Of a stretch of 64,000 nt of DNA, positions 26,670 to 35,908 are shown piece by piece. This DNA is from GCA-2711565 sp963664245 (GTDB lineage Bacteria; Bacteroidota; Bacteroidia; Bacteroidales; GCA-2711565): assembly GCA_963664245.1 (NCBI GenBank), contig OY760934.1, positions 3,100,001 to 3,164,000 on the forward strand, given 5' to 3'. Both the position numbers and the translations under genes were made by a program. Within the stretch, counting starts at the first letter, position 1. Each line of letters opens with the position of its first letter. Under the pieces are notes generated by a model, which saw nothing but the letters and a program-made list of their open reading frames with translations, had not been told where the DNA came from and searched no databases.

Positions 26670-29618
26670 ATGAGAAAGTATAAACTATTATTTATTGTAG
26701 TATTGTCTTTCTTTTTGGCTCAGTCAACCTTATACGCCCAAAAAACAGTTAGTGGGGTGGTTACTGATGCTAAAGATGGCAGTACATTAGTTGGGGTAAC
26801 CGTGTTGGTTAAAAATACAACTACGGGTACCACAACCGATCTTAATGGGCATTACACATTAACGGTCCCTGATGATGCGATATTGGTTTTCTCGTTTGTA
26901 GGCTATGCCCCTCAAGAAATTTTAGTTGGAACCCAAACCACAATCAACGTTCAATTAGAATTTTCTGCAGCTATGATTGATGAAGTCGTAGTTATTGGTT
27001 ATGGCCAGGTGAGAAAAGAAGACCTAACAGGTTCTGTACAGATGGTAACCACTGATGATTTTAATCAAGGAGCAATTACGACACCACAAGAACTACTTGT
27101 AGGTAAAAGTGCAGGTATGGTTATTTCATCTGATGGTGGTGCTCCCGGAAGTTCTTCAACTATTCGTATTCGTGGAGGTTCTTCATTGAATGCCTCTAAT
27201 GACCCTTTAATTATTATTGATGGAGTTCCATTGGATAATAATAATGTTTCAGGTAGTAGCAACTTCCTGTCTTTCCTAAATCCTAACGACATTGAATCTA
27301 TTAGTGTTTTAAAGGATGCTTCTGCAACCGCTATTTATGGATCAAGAGCTTCTAATGGTGTCATTATTGTTAAAACAAAGGAAGGAAAAGTAGGTGGTCC
27401 TATGAAAGTTAGTTTTGATGTAAAAACATCAATAGCTAACGCAGTTAAATTCCTGGATGTTTATTCGGGAGATGAAATCAGAAGGATTGCCTGGGAAAAA
27501 AGAGACTTATTTGGATTGGATAATTTGGGTTTGCTTTGGGATGCAAATACCAATTGGCAGAAAGAATTATTCCATACCTCTTTTTCACAAGATTACAACT
27601 TCACCGTTGCCGGTGCATGGGAAGCTGTTCCTTACCGGGTTTCAATTGGTTATACAAACCAGGAAGGTATTATGAAAAATACTTCAATGGAGCGTTTAAC
27701 AGGAGGTATAAACTTAAACCCCAGTTTTTTTAAAAGCCAATTAAAAGTTAACTTTAGCATAAAAGGGATGCTGACCGATCATAATTTTGGTGATTCGGGT
27801 GCATTGGGCAATGCCATTAATATGGATCCAACCAAGCCAATTTATGATGACAGTTTTACAACTTCCAATGGCTATTTTCAATGGGAAAATTATGGTGCTA
27901 ACCTGGGGTCCTCTAATCCGGTAGCACAATTAATGGATGTTAACAATACGTCGACTGTGAAGAGAGTGATTGGGAATATTCAGTTAAACTACAAGATACC
28001 TTATGTAGACGGATTACAAGCTAATTTAAACATGGCTTCCGATTATACAGAAAGTAGCGGTGTTAATAATCGCCCAACTAGTGCGCCTTCAAACTTAACA
28101 ACTCCTTATTGGGGGCGGATCAACAACTATTTTTCTATTCATAGAAATAATTTGCTTGATTTCTATTTGAATTATAATACTGATTTGGCAGAAATCAATA
28201 GTGTAATTGACCTTACAGGCGGTTATTCGTGGCAACACTTTGAAAGAGAGGGTGGTAGTACAACTTCCGGTTATTTTGATGATGAACATCCGGAACAAGA
28301 AGAAGGTACATCGTCATATATTACCGAAAGCTATTTGGTTTCTTATTTCGGACGTTTGAATTATACCTTTGCAAAAAAATATTTATTAACCTTAACTGCA
28401 CGTTTTGATGGTTCATCGCATTTTATTGGAGACAATAAATGGGGCTTTTTCCCATCGGCTGCTTTTGCCTGGAAAATCAAAGAAGAATCATTCTTAAAAG
28501 ACGTTGGTTTTCTTAGTGAATTAAAATTACGATTAGGTTGGGGTATAACCGGTCAACAAGACGTTAATAACGATTATCCTGCGCAAGCTGCTTACATGGT
28601 TTCTTCTACCGGTTCATATTATTATATTGATGGTGAGTATTTGCCAACATTGCGCCCAAGTACGTATGACCCGGATATTAAATGGGAGGAAACAACAACC
28701 TATAATATCGGGTTAGACTTCGGATTTTTCGATGGCCGGATTACAGGTTCATTCGATGTATATAAACGTGTAACGGATGACTTATTGAATACTGTAACTA
28801 TTCCTACCGGAAGTAACTTCTCCAACACTCTTCTTACCAATGTTGGTAGTTTAGAAAACAAAGGGCTTGAATTTGCATTGAATGTTATACCGATATCCCA
28901 AAAAGACTTTTCATTGGAAGTAGGATTTAACCTCGCTTATAATGAGAATAAGATTACCAGGCTTTTATTAAATGATGATCCTGATTATATTGGAGTTTTG
29001 TATGGTGATGCTATGACTGGTCAAAAACAAGTAACCAGAGTTGGTCACCCGGCCTATAGTTTCTTTGTAAATAAGCAGGTTTATAATTCAGAAGGAATAC
29101 CCATTGAAGGATTATACGTTGATTTATCAGGTGATGGTGGGGTTGTAAATGGAGATAACGATGATAAATACATTTACCATGACCCGGTTGCAGATGTTTT
29201 AATGGGGTTGTCGTTTAAGCTTAATTACAAAAACTTTGATATGTCTGCATCATCCCGGATAAGCCTTGGAAATTATGTGTATAACCAAGTTGCAGCAGGG
29301 TCTTCTTACGACCAGATGTACCAAATTGGATACTTTAAAAACTTTCCTAAACATTTGGATGCTACCCAATTTGTAAAGCGTCAGTTTACCAGTGATTATT
29401 TTGTAAGAAATGCATCATTCTTTAAATTGGATTATGTAAGTTTTGGATATACCCCCAAAACAAAAGGTAAATTTAAAATGCGTTTTAGCTTCACGGTTCA
29501 AAATGTATTTTCCATTACAGATTATGAGGGTATTGATCCCGAGGTTCCAGGAGGAATTGATAACAACTTCTATCCAAGACCGAGAACATTTATGTTAGGT
29601 ATAGGTGTTACTTATTAA
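26670..29618 (+). CDS. SusC-type TonB-dependent outer-membrane transporter
   Basis: A 982-residue outer-membrane receptor for oligosaccharide import. After a signal peptide (about 1-23, ending LYAQ) comes a carboxypeptidase-regulatory-like domain (TVSGVVTDAKDGSTLVGVTV). Next is the TonB-interaction region DEVVVIGYGQV (about 104-114), then a plug domain with GGSSLNASNDPLIIIDGVPL and SISVLKDASATAIYGSRASN, then a 22-strand barrel ending in an aromatic-terminated strand (TFMLGIGVTY). Its placement with SusD, amylases and maltose metabolism points to maltodextrins as cargo. It begins the transcription unit behind the operator. Confidence 0.96.
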   Translation: MRKYKLLFIVVLSFFLAQSTLYAQKTVSGVVTDAKDGSTLVGVTVLVKNTTTGTTTDLNGHYTLTVPDDAILVFSFVGYAPQEILVGTQTTINVQLEFSAAMIDEVVVIGYGQVRKEDLTGSVQMVTTDDFNQGAITTPQELLVGKSAGMVISSDGGAPGSSSTIRIRGGSSLNASNDPLIIIDGVPLDNNNVSGSSNFLSFLNPNDIESISVLKDASATAIYGSRASNGVIIVKTKEGKVGGPMKVSFDVKTSIANAVKFLDVYSGDEIRRIAWEKRDLFGLDNLGLLWDANTNWQKELFHTSFSQDYNFTVAGAWEAVPYRVSIGYTNQEGIMKNTSMERLTGGINLNPSFFKSQLKVNFSIKGMLTDHNFGDSGALGNAINMDPTKPIYDDSFTTSNGYFQWENYGANLGSSNPVAQLMDVNNTSTVKRVIGNIQLNYKIPYVDGLQANLNMASDYTESSGVNNRPTSAPSNLTTPYWGRINNYFSIHRNNLLDFYLNYNTDLAEINSVIDLTGGYSWQHFEREGGSTTSGYFDDEHPEQEEGTSSYITESYLVSYFGRLNYTFAKKYLLTLTARFDGSSHFIGDNKWGFFPSAAFAWKIKEESFLKDVGFLSELKLRLGWGITGQQDVNNDYPAQAAYMVSSTGSYYYIDGEYLPTLRPSTYDPDIKWEETTTYNIGLDFGFFDGRITGSFDVYKRVTDDLLNTVTIPTGSNFSNTLLTNVGSLENKGLEFALNVIPISQKDFSLEVGFNLAYNENKITRLLLNDDPDYIGVLYGDAMTGQKQVTRVGHPAYSFFVNKQVYNSEGIPIEGLYVDLSGDGGVVNGDNDDKYIYHDPVADVLMGLSFKLNYKNFDMSASSRISLGNYVYNQVAAGSSYDQMYQIGYFKNFPKHLDATQFVKRQFTSDYFVRNASFFKLDYVSFGYTPKTKGKFKMRFSFTVQNVFSITDYEGIDPEVPGGIDNNFYPRPRTFMLGIGVTY

Positions 29619-29636
29619 CTGTAAAAAATCATTGAT

Positions 29637-31256
29637 ATGTATAAAAACAAAATATTTATTGCAACGTTTTTTGCCCTTGTATTGTTAACATCATGTGTGA
29701 AAGATTTGGATGTTAAACCCAAAGATCCAAACACAATTATGGCGGGCAATTTATCTGATGATCCGGAGTATCTTAAAATGGTTTTAGCAAAAATTTATGC
29801 CAGTTTTATTATTCCCGGACAAGGTGCTAACGGAGGAGCCGATATTAGTTCTTCCGACGAAAACTTTTTTACTACGATGAGGGCTCTTTGGAACCTTCAG
29901 GAAATTACTACAGATGAGGCCATGTGTGCTTGGGGAGATATAGGTATTGCGGATTTAAACACCCAAACATGGAGCCCGTCTAATCCTTTTCTTACAGCAT
30001 TATACCAACGTTTAGGTTTGAGTATTACCTATGCTAATGATTTCATAAGGTTTACCCAAGGAAATACAGATCCTGATGTTATAAGATATACTGCAGAAGC
30101 CCGTTTCTTAAGAGCTTTAGCTTATTTTTGGTATATTGATTTGTTTGGTAACCCCCCATTTACAACTGAAGAAGATGGGGTAGGTAAATTCTATCCGGAA
30201 CAAATACAACGTGCTGATTTATTTGAATATATTGAATCTGAATTACTGGCTATTATGAAGCAGTTGGGTGCACCGGGATTTTCATACCCGAATGCAGACC
30301 AAGCTGCCGCAAAAATGTTATTGGCCAGATTATATCTTAATGCTGAAGTTTATACCGGAACAGCCAGATGGGAAGACTGTAAAGCATATTGCGACACAGT
30401 AATTGCTATGCCTACTTATTCATTAGCTACTGACTACCGACAAAACTTTAGTGCAGATAATGATGGTTATAGTAACCCAGAAATGATTTTTGCATGGGCA
30501 CAAGATGGTGTTAATATTCAAGGTTATGTGGGTACAACTTTTATTATTGAAGCGGCGAGCGATGCCACATATATCAGGGCTGAAGACTATCACGGCTTAA
30601 CCTCCAATACAAACTGGAATGGAAATAGAGGCCGAATTCAGCTTTTGGATATTTTGGTTGATACCCTTGCAACCTATGGTGGACCTATTCCATCAGCCGA
30701 TGTTGAGTTCTCTCAATGTGAAGATAAGCGGGTATTCTTAAAAATGAAGAAAAGTATGAATATTCCAAGTGCATCATCAAGTGGTGACTACGGAATAGGG
30801 GTGTATAAATTTACAGCTAAGAATACCGACGGTAGCCAGGCTGTAAACTACAACCCTGCTTATGCATCTACCGATTTCCCCATTTTCCGTTTAGCGGATG
30901 CTTATTTAATGAGAGCCGAAGCATTATTTAATTTAGGATTTCTTGGTGATGCCGTTGATGATATTAATGTAATCAGGGAGCGTGCTTATGGTAACACTGA
31001 TGGAAACATTTCCACCGCTGAGCTTACAGCAGAATTTATTTTAGATGAACGTGCCCGTGAGTTCTACTGGGAAGCACAAAGACGTACTGATTTAATCCGG
31101 TTTGGCCAATTTACAAATGGAAGCTATGTTTGGCAATGGAAAGGAGGAGTTTACGAAGGTACACAAACCAGTGGACATCTAAATCTTTTCCCAATTCCAG
31201 GAGATGAGGTAGCTGCAAATCCAAACATATTACAAAATCCTGATTATACTAATTAA
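29637..31256 (+). CDS. SusD-type surface glycan-binding lipoprotein
   Basis: A 539-residue lipoprotein of the RagB/SusD family. The signal ends in LLTSC with the lipidated Cys at 20. Tetratricopeptide-like helices follow: RYTAEARFLRALAYFWYIDL is the family hallmark near residue 160, with AAKMLLARLYLNAEVYTG, RLADAYLMRAEALFNLG and the C-terminal DERAREFYWEAQRRTDLIRF. SusD caps the SusC barrel and captures the ligand at the cell surface. It begins 18 bp after susC. Starch is the likely ligand from context; the sugar-contact residues cannot be assigned with confidence. Confidence 0.96.
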   Translation: MYKNKIFIATFFALVLLTSCVKDLDVKPKDPNTIMAGNLSDDPEYLKMVLAKIYASFIIPGQGANGGADISSSDENFFTTMRALWNLQEITTDEAMCAWGDIGIADLNTQTWSPSNPFLTALYQRLGLSITYANDFIRFTQGNTDPDVIRYTAEARFLRALAYFWYIDLFGNPPFTTEEDGVGKFYPEQIQRADLFEYIESELLAIMKQLGAPGFSYPNADQAAAKMLLARLYLNAEVYTGTARWEDCKAYCDTVIAMPTYSLATDYRQNFSADNDGYSNPEMIFAWAQDGVNIQGYVGTTFIIEAASDATYIRAEDYHGLTSNTNWNGNRGRIQLLDILVDTLATYGGPIPSADVEFSQCEDKRVFLKMKKSMNIPSASSSGDYGIGVYKFTAKNTDGSQAVNYNPAYASTDFPIFRLADAYLMRAEALFNLGFLGDAVDDINVIRERAYGNTDGNISTAELTAEFILDERAREFYWEAQRRTDLIRFGQFTNGSYVWQWKGGVYEGTQTSGHLNLFPIPGDEVAANPNILQNPDYTN

Positions 31257-31274
31257 AACGTAAAATAATTGAAA

Positions 31275-32294
31275 ATGAAAAAGATAATATATATTATATT
31301 CGTTGGATTATTAGGGCTTTTGTTTGCTTGCGAAAAGGATGGCACACGAATTATAATGCTTGATGATCCAATTACCCCTTCAATTGTTTCATTACCTAAC
31401 TTAACCCTGGTAAGAGACAATGGAGGTGATACCTTAGAATTTGTTGGGACTCCAGTTGATCCCGGTTTTAATGCTTCAGCAACTTATTTCCTTCAAGCTG
31501 ATTTTGCCGGAAGCGGCTTTACAGATCCGTTGAATGTTTATAATGATGTCCAAGTTGCCTCAATGAAAATGGCGGTAAGCGATTTAAATGAGGTTTTAAT
31601 TAAAAAGTTCCCCGAAGATGCGGTTTCGTCAATTGACTTTAGGATTAGAGCAGTTTTAGTTGTTGATGGCGGAACAGGTGCTCCAGGAACAGGTACTGAT
31701 CCGTTCGAATATTTTTCTGAAGCAATGAACGCAGATGTTACCTTATATGGTTTTCCAAGGCTTGATTTGCTCAACTCTGGTATCGACCAAAAAATTATAT
31801 CTCCTCTTGGTGATGGTCGTTATAGTGGATTTGTTAAACTAGATGCTGCAAATCCGTTTACTTTGTTCGACCCGGAAACAAGTAACGAGTATGGTGCAAA
31901 TGGTGCGGTACTTCAAGTTGATGGAGCTGCTTTTACGGTTGCTACAAGTGGGTGGCATTCCTTGTCAGCAGATATTAACGATCTTACATATGATCTTAGT
32001 CCTTACATGATAGGCCTTGTTGGTTCAGCTACGCCAAACGGATGGGATGTTCCTGACCAAAAAATGGAATATGATTATTTAACAAATACATGGGTAATTA
32101 CCATTGATCTGGTTGACGGGGATATTAAATTCAGGAAAAATGACGATTGGACATGGAACCTGGGAGGAACCACTGATAATTTGGTACATAATGGAGCCAA
32201 TTACCCTGTTACCGCGGGTAATTACACTATTGCATTGACAATAACAAGCGATGCGGATGAAACCGGAACGTTCACTATTGTCAAGAATAATTAA
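31275..32294 (+). CDS. SusE-like starch-binding lipoprotein
   Basis: A 339-residue lipoprotein (signal ending LLFAC, Cys19). The start is the ATG at 31275. The N-terminal part, LPNLTLVRDNGGDTLEF, is the Ig-like SusE domain. The C-terminal third (from about 225) is a SusE/SusF-type starch-binding module: MIGLVGSATPNGWDVPDQKM, then WVITIDLVDGDIKFRKNDDW and LVHNGANYPVTAGNYTIALT. It has one such module, whereas classical SusE has two, so the protein is short. Its role would be to hold starch at the cell surface for SusCD and the outer amylases. Confidence 0.85.
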   Translation: MKKIIYIIFVGLLGLLFACEKDGTRIIMLDDPITPSIVSLPNLTLVRDNGGDTLEFVGTPVDPGFNASATYFLQADFAGSGFTDPLNVYNDVQVASMKMAVSDLNEVLIKKFPEDAVSSIDFRIRAVLVVDGGTGAPGTGTDPFEYFSEAMNADVTLYGFPRLDLLNSGIDQKIISPLGDGRYSGFVKLDAANPFTLFDPETSNEYGANGAVLQVDGAAFTVATSGWHSLSADINDLTYDLSPYMIGLVGSATPNGWDVPDQKMEYDYLTNTWVITIDLVDGDIKFRKNDDWTWNLGGTTDNLVHNGANYPVTAGNYTIALTITSDADETGTFTIVKNN

Positions 32295-32319
32295 GATGAA
32301 ATGATTTAAAAATATATTT

Positions 32320-33864
32320 ATGAAAAAGATATCTAAATACGGATTTGTGACCATCTTTATAAGTGCAATGGTGATATTTGTTGCCTGTACTAAGGAGATG
32401 TCAGAAAAAATATTGGATCTCACAGTTTCTACCCCACAGGCAACAGATGTTACTTCAAACTCAGCTAAAGTAGTAGGTTTTATTATTGCGGCTGGCGATG
32501 GTTTGACAGAAAGAGGTGTTTGCTATTCTACAACTGGAAGTCCAAATATTAATGATACAAAAGTAAAAGTTAATCTTTCCGATGATTCAGAAACAGCTAC
32601 GTTTGAAATTGAATTAACGGGTTTGGATTATGCAACTACTTATTATGCAAGAGCTTATGCTATGAAATCTCATGGAATAACCGCAGAGTATGGTAACCAA
32701 ATATCGTTTACAACACTGCCGGTTCTCCCAACAGTAACAACAACTCAGGTTTCTGAAATCAAAAGCAGTTCTGCTACAGGTGGTGGTAATGTAACCAATG
32801 ATGGTGGTGCTGATATTACAGCTCGAGGTATTTGCTGGAGCACTGATGAGAACCCCGATCTTACTGATAACAAAACTTCTGATGGTATAGGAGATGGTGC
32901 TTTTACGAGTGCAATAGACGGTTTATTGCCAAATACGACTTATTATGTTCGTGCTTATGCCACCAATAGTGTAGGTACAGTTTATGGAAACCAGGTTGCA
33001 TTTACCTCCCTGAACATTACTAAATTGTGGGTAGTTGGCTCATATAATGGATGGGATAATAGTGATGCAGCCAGATATATTGAAGCAACAGAAAATAGTA
33101 ATGGCGAAGCACAAGGTTATGTATATATGCCTGCTGGTGAATTTAAGTTAACACTTGATCATAGCTGGGGAGATGATGCTACATTTGGAGATGATGGTAC
33201 GGACACCGGTAAATTAACCAATCCGGGTGGTAACATCGCTGTTCCTTCAGATGGCTTCTACTGGATTAAGGCTAATCTTGGTGACATGACATATTCATTG
33301 ACCAAAACAGATTGGGCGGTTATTGGAGATGCAACACCAGGTGGCTGGGGTACCGAAACTCCTTTATCGTATAGTATGGATAAGGATGTTTGGTATGGAG
33401 GCATGTCTTTAACAGCTAATTCATTAAAATTCAGGGCCAATAATGCTTGGGATATTAATTATGGCAGTGCTGAGGGAGATGGTACGTTGCAATTGAATGA
33501 TCCAAACAATATACCTATTGGTTTTGCAGCAGATTATGCAATTACCGTTGATTTTAGTACACCTAATGCGCATACTTACAGCATAAACAGATGGGGTGTA
33601 ATAGGGGGGGCAACTCCTGATCCGACCTGGGGCTCAGACTTTGATATGACCTGGGATGCTGTTAATGGTGTGTTTACTATTGATATTGCACTTACTGTTG
33701 GTGAGTTCAAGTTTAGAGCGAATGATGATTGGGGTGTAAACCTCGGTGGTGATTTAAATGCTCTAACAAATGGTGGTGGAAATATTGCAGTTTCTACCGC
33801 GGGTAATTATACAATTACGCTCAATCCATGGACATTAGTGGCAACAGTTACCTTAAATCCATAA
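32320..33864 (+). CDS. SusF-like multimodular starch-binding lipoprotein
   Basis: A 514-residue lipoprotein (signal ending FVACT, Cys23). Residues about 35-130 and 135-225 are two fibronectin-III-like repeats with the shared phrases ERGVCYSTTGSPN / ARGICWSTDENPD and TTYYARAYA / TTYYVRAYATNSVG. Three starch-binding modules follow (about 230-325, 328-420, 422-514), each beginning with VVGSYNGWD, VIGDATPGGW or VIGGATPDPTW and containing KLTLDHSWGDD, KFRANNAW or KFRANDDW. It lies 25 bp after the SusE-like gene. Like SusF, it probably binds starch at the surface without cutting it. A terminator follows 17 bp after the stop codon. Confidence 0.87.
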   Translation: MKKISKYGFVTIFISAMVIFVACTKEMSEKILDLTVSTPQATDVTSNSAKVVGFIIAAGDGLTERGVCYSTTGSPNINDTKVKVNLSDDSETATFEIELTGLDYATTYYARAYAMKSHGITAEYGNQISFTTLPVLPTVTTTQVSEIKSSSATGGGNVTNDGGADITARGICWSTDENPDLTDNKTSDGIGDGAFTSAIDGLLPNTTYYVRAYATNSVGTVYGNQVAFTSLNITKLWVVGSYNGWDNSDAARYIEATENSNGEAQGYVYMPAGEFKLTLDHSWGDDATFGDDGTDTGKLTNPGGNIAVPSDGFYWIKANLGDMTYSLTKTDWAVIGDATPGGWGTETPLSYSMDKDVWYGGMSLTANSLKFRANNAWDINYGSAEGDGTLQLNDPNNIPIGFAADYAITVDFSTPNAHTYSINRWGVIGGATPDPTWGSDFDMTWDAVNGVFTIDIALTVGEFKFRANDDWGVNLGGDLNALTNGGGNIAVSTAGNYTITLNPWTLVATVTLNP

Positions 33865-33880
33865 TTTGAAATAAATTATT

Positions 33881-33909
33881 AAAAGCCCATCACTAGATGG
33901 GCTTTTTTT
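33881..33909 (+). terminator. Terminator after the SusF-like gene
   Basis: Hairpin aaaagcccat/atgggctttt with the short loop cactag region, followed by seven T. It overlaps the first codons available to the next gene (ATG at 33897). It may work as an attenuator that sets the ratio of binding proteins to amylases. Confidence 0.85.
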
Positions 33910-35903
33910 CTGTTATAATAAAAAAATATATTTTGAGTACTAGGTTTTGTATTAAGTGTGTAAGAAAAGCACTGACAACAGGATTGTTGCTATGGGTGTG
34001 TGTTGTTATAGTACAAGCTCAGCATGCTCCAATTTTACAGGCCTATTACTGGGACGTTCCGGTAGATGACCAACATAAAAATGGAAGCTGGTACGATACT
34101 ATTTCGGCTCGGATACCGTTTTTACAAGAAATCGGGATTAAGTACATTTGGCTTCCCCCGCCATCAAAAGGAAACTGGGGGATATTTGATAGTGGTTACG
34201 GAATTTACGATCATTATGATTTGGGCGAATACGAGCAGATTGGAAGTGTTGAGACCCGCTACGGTTCAAAAAAAGAATTGCAAAATCTGGTTCGGAAATC
34301 AAAACAGTATGGCATAAAAGTAATTGCAGATATTGTTTTGAACCATATGTATTCTTCTCAGCCCGGTGATCTTGAATATAACCCGGTACTCGAAAATTAT
34401 CAACCAATAAATCAGAACTATAAAAAAGAAAAAACTTCTTATTACCCTACCAACGAAGTTGTTTGGGAATTACGTTGCTCAAGCCCGGGCGAATATTTAA
34501 TTAAAATTGTTTCGGACGAAAAATCGGCTAAAGATTGGGATGGTTCAATCAATATAACTTTATTGAGTTCATTAGTTGAAAATATAGAAACGCTTCCCGA
34601 ACCAATTGAAGAAAATTCTGCCGAGAATTCTCAAAAACTGGAAACAGATCATGTTTATATTTCTCCTTTTTTTCCAAAGGGGAATTCAAGGTATTTTAAA
34701 ATACGAACAACAAAACCCCATGAAACGCTTTTTATAAAACTTGCTTTGGGATACTATGTCGGGCAGAAGTTTCATTGGGCCAACCAGGAAAATTATATCA
34801 GCATTCAGTCCGAAACAAAACAGCTAAAATTGCGACCCTTAACTTATACGGCTATTAAACCCAAAAGTAAATTGAATGAAATTGACGGAGCCTGGAATTA
34901 TCAATCGTTTCATCCTTCTTCTGCCAATGATTTCCTAAAACAAATGATTGATAATTGCTTAACTCCCAATGCAAAAATATTTGGTCATGATTTTGATCAT
35001 CGGAATAGCACTGTTCAAAAACGATTGATTAACTGGGGGCAATGGTTGATCGATTCGATAGGCTACGAAGGTGTCCGCTTGGATTTTGTTCAGGGCATTG
35101 ATATTGATTACATCAGTCGATGGATAAAAGAAGTGCTTCACCAAAGAGATGATAATTTCTTTTTGGTTGGCGAATACTTTTCATTTAACAAAACACAAAT
35201 CAAAAGCTGGAACAATTTTGTGGTACTAAACTCGGGCAAGAAAGATGTGAAGTCTTTTGATTTTCCGTTGAAGCAGGAACTTACAAAAATGTGCAATAAC
35301 TTTGGGAATTACGATATGCGTAATTTAATCCACGCCGGAATGTTGCTCGATCCGGAGCAAAAACTGGAAGCTGATAATTTGGTAAGCTTTGTCGAAAATC
35401 ATGATACCGGGAAAGAAAACGATAAGTGGGTCAAACAACATTGGGACATGGCTTATGCTTTTGTGATGATGGCTCCGCCACAGGTTTGTGTGTATTACAA
35501 CCATTTGTTTCCAACTCCGTATGTAGTAATGGATAATCATGAAAACATTCAACAAATTCCGGGAACATTGCCGGGTAAGATTATCCGTTTATTAGAAATC
35601 AGAAAAAAATATGTTCATCAAAACTACCGGGTGCTCTCGGATACGTGCAAAAAATTTAAAAATATTTTTGTTTCGATGGTTGAAAGTAAAGACGGATCGC
35701 CGGCATTTTTAATTTTAAACAATTCCGGTTCGGATCAAAACCTAAAAATTAAATTACCGGATGGCATTCTAGCAAGGCATAATTCTGCCAAGTTTGTTGA
35801 TCTTTTTAACAAAGCCAACTACACATCCGTGCTTCGTAACGGAGTTTTAGAATTGAACATTATGCCATACACCGTTTCAATATTAGTTGAAGAAAAAATT
35901 TAA
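33897..35903 (+). CDS. GH13 alpha-amylase with a large insertion
   Basis: A secreted GH13 alpha-amylase, 668 residues if started at the ATG at 33897. That codon lies inside the terminator hairpin; the in-frame TTG at 33933 (residue 13) would avoid it, and the signal peptide (ALTTGLLLWVCVVIVQAQ) is downstream of both. Catalytic residues: Asp396 (GVRLDFVQ), Glu426 (LVGEYF), Asp503 (FVENHDTGK); region I is ADIVLNHMYS at about 144-153. Between regions I and II lies an unusual beta-rich insertion of about 170 residues (about 165-335) at the domain B position. No lipobox and no T9SS tail were found, so it is probably periplasmic. The next amylase gene starts 5 bp later. Confidence 0.88.
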   Translation: MGFFSVIIKKYILSTRFCIKCVRKALTTGLLLWVCVVIVQAQHAPILQAYYWDVPVDDQHKNGSWYDTISARIPFLQEIGIKYIWLPPPSKGNWGIFDSGYGIYDHYDLGEYEQIGSVETRYGSKKELQNLVRKSKQYGIKVIADIVLNHMYSSQPGDLEYNPVLENYQPINQNYKKEKTSYYPTNEVVWELRCSSPGEYLIKIVSDEKSAKDWDGSINITLLSSLVENIETLPEPIEENSAENSQKLETDHVYISPFFPKGNSRYFKIRTTKPHETLFIKLALGYYVGQKFHWANQENYISIQSETKQLKLRPLTYTAIKPKSKLNEIDGAWNYQSFHPSSANDFLKQMIDNCLTPNAKIFGHDFDHRNSTVQKRLINWGQWLIDSIGYEGVRLDFVQGIDIDYISRWIKEVLHQRDDNFFLVGEYFSFNKTQIKSWNNFVVLNSGKKDVKSFDFPLKQELTKMCNNFGNYDMRNLIHAGMLLDPEQKLEADNLVSFVENHDTGKENDKWVKQHWDMAYAFVMMAPPQVCVYYNHLFPTPYVVMDNHENIQQIPGTLPGKIIRLLEIRKKYVHQNYRVLSDTCKKFKNIFVSMVESKDGSPAFLILNNSGSDQNLKIKLPDGILARHNSAKFVDLFNKANYTSVLRNGVLELNIMPYTVSILVEEKI

Positions 35904-35908
35904 GCCAG

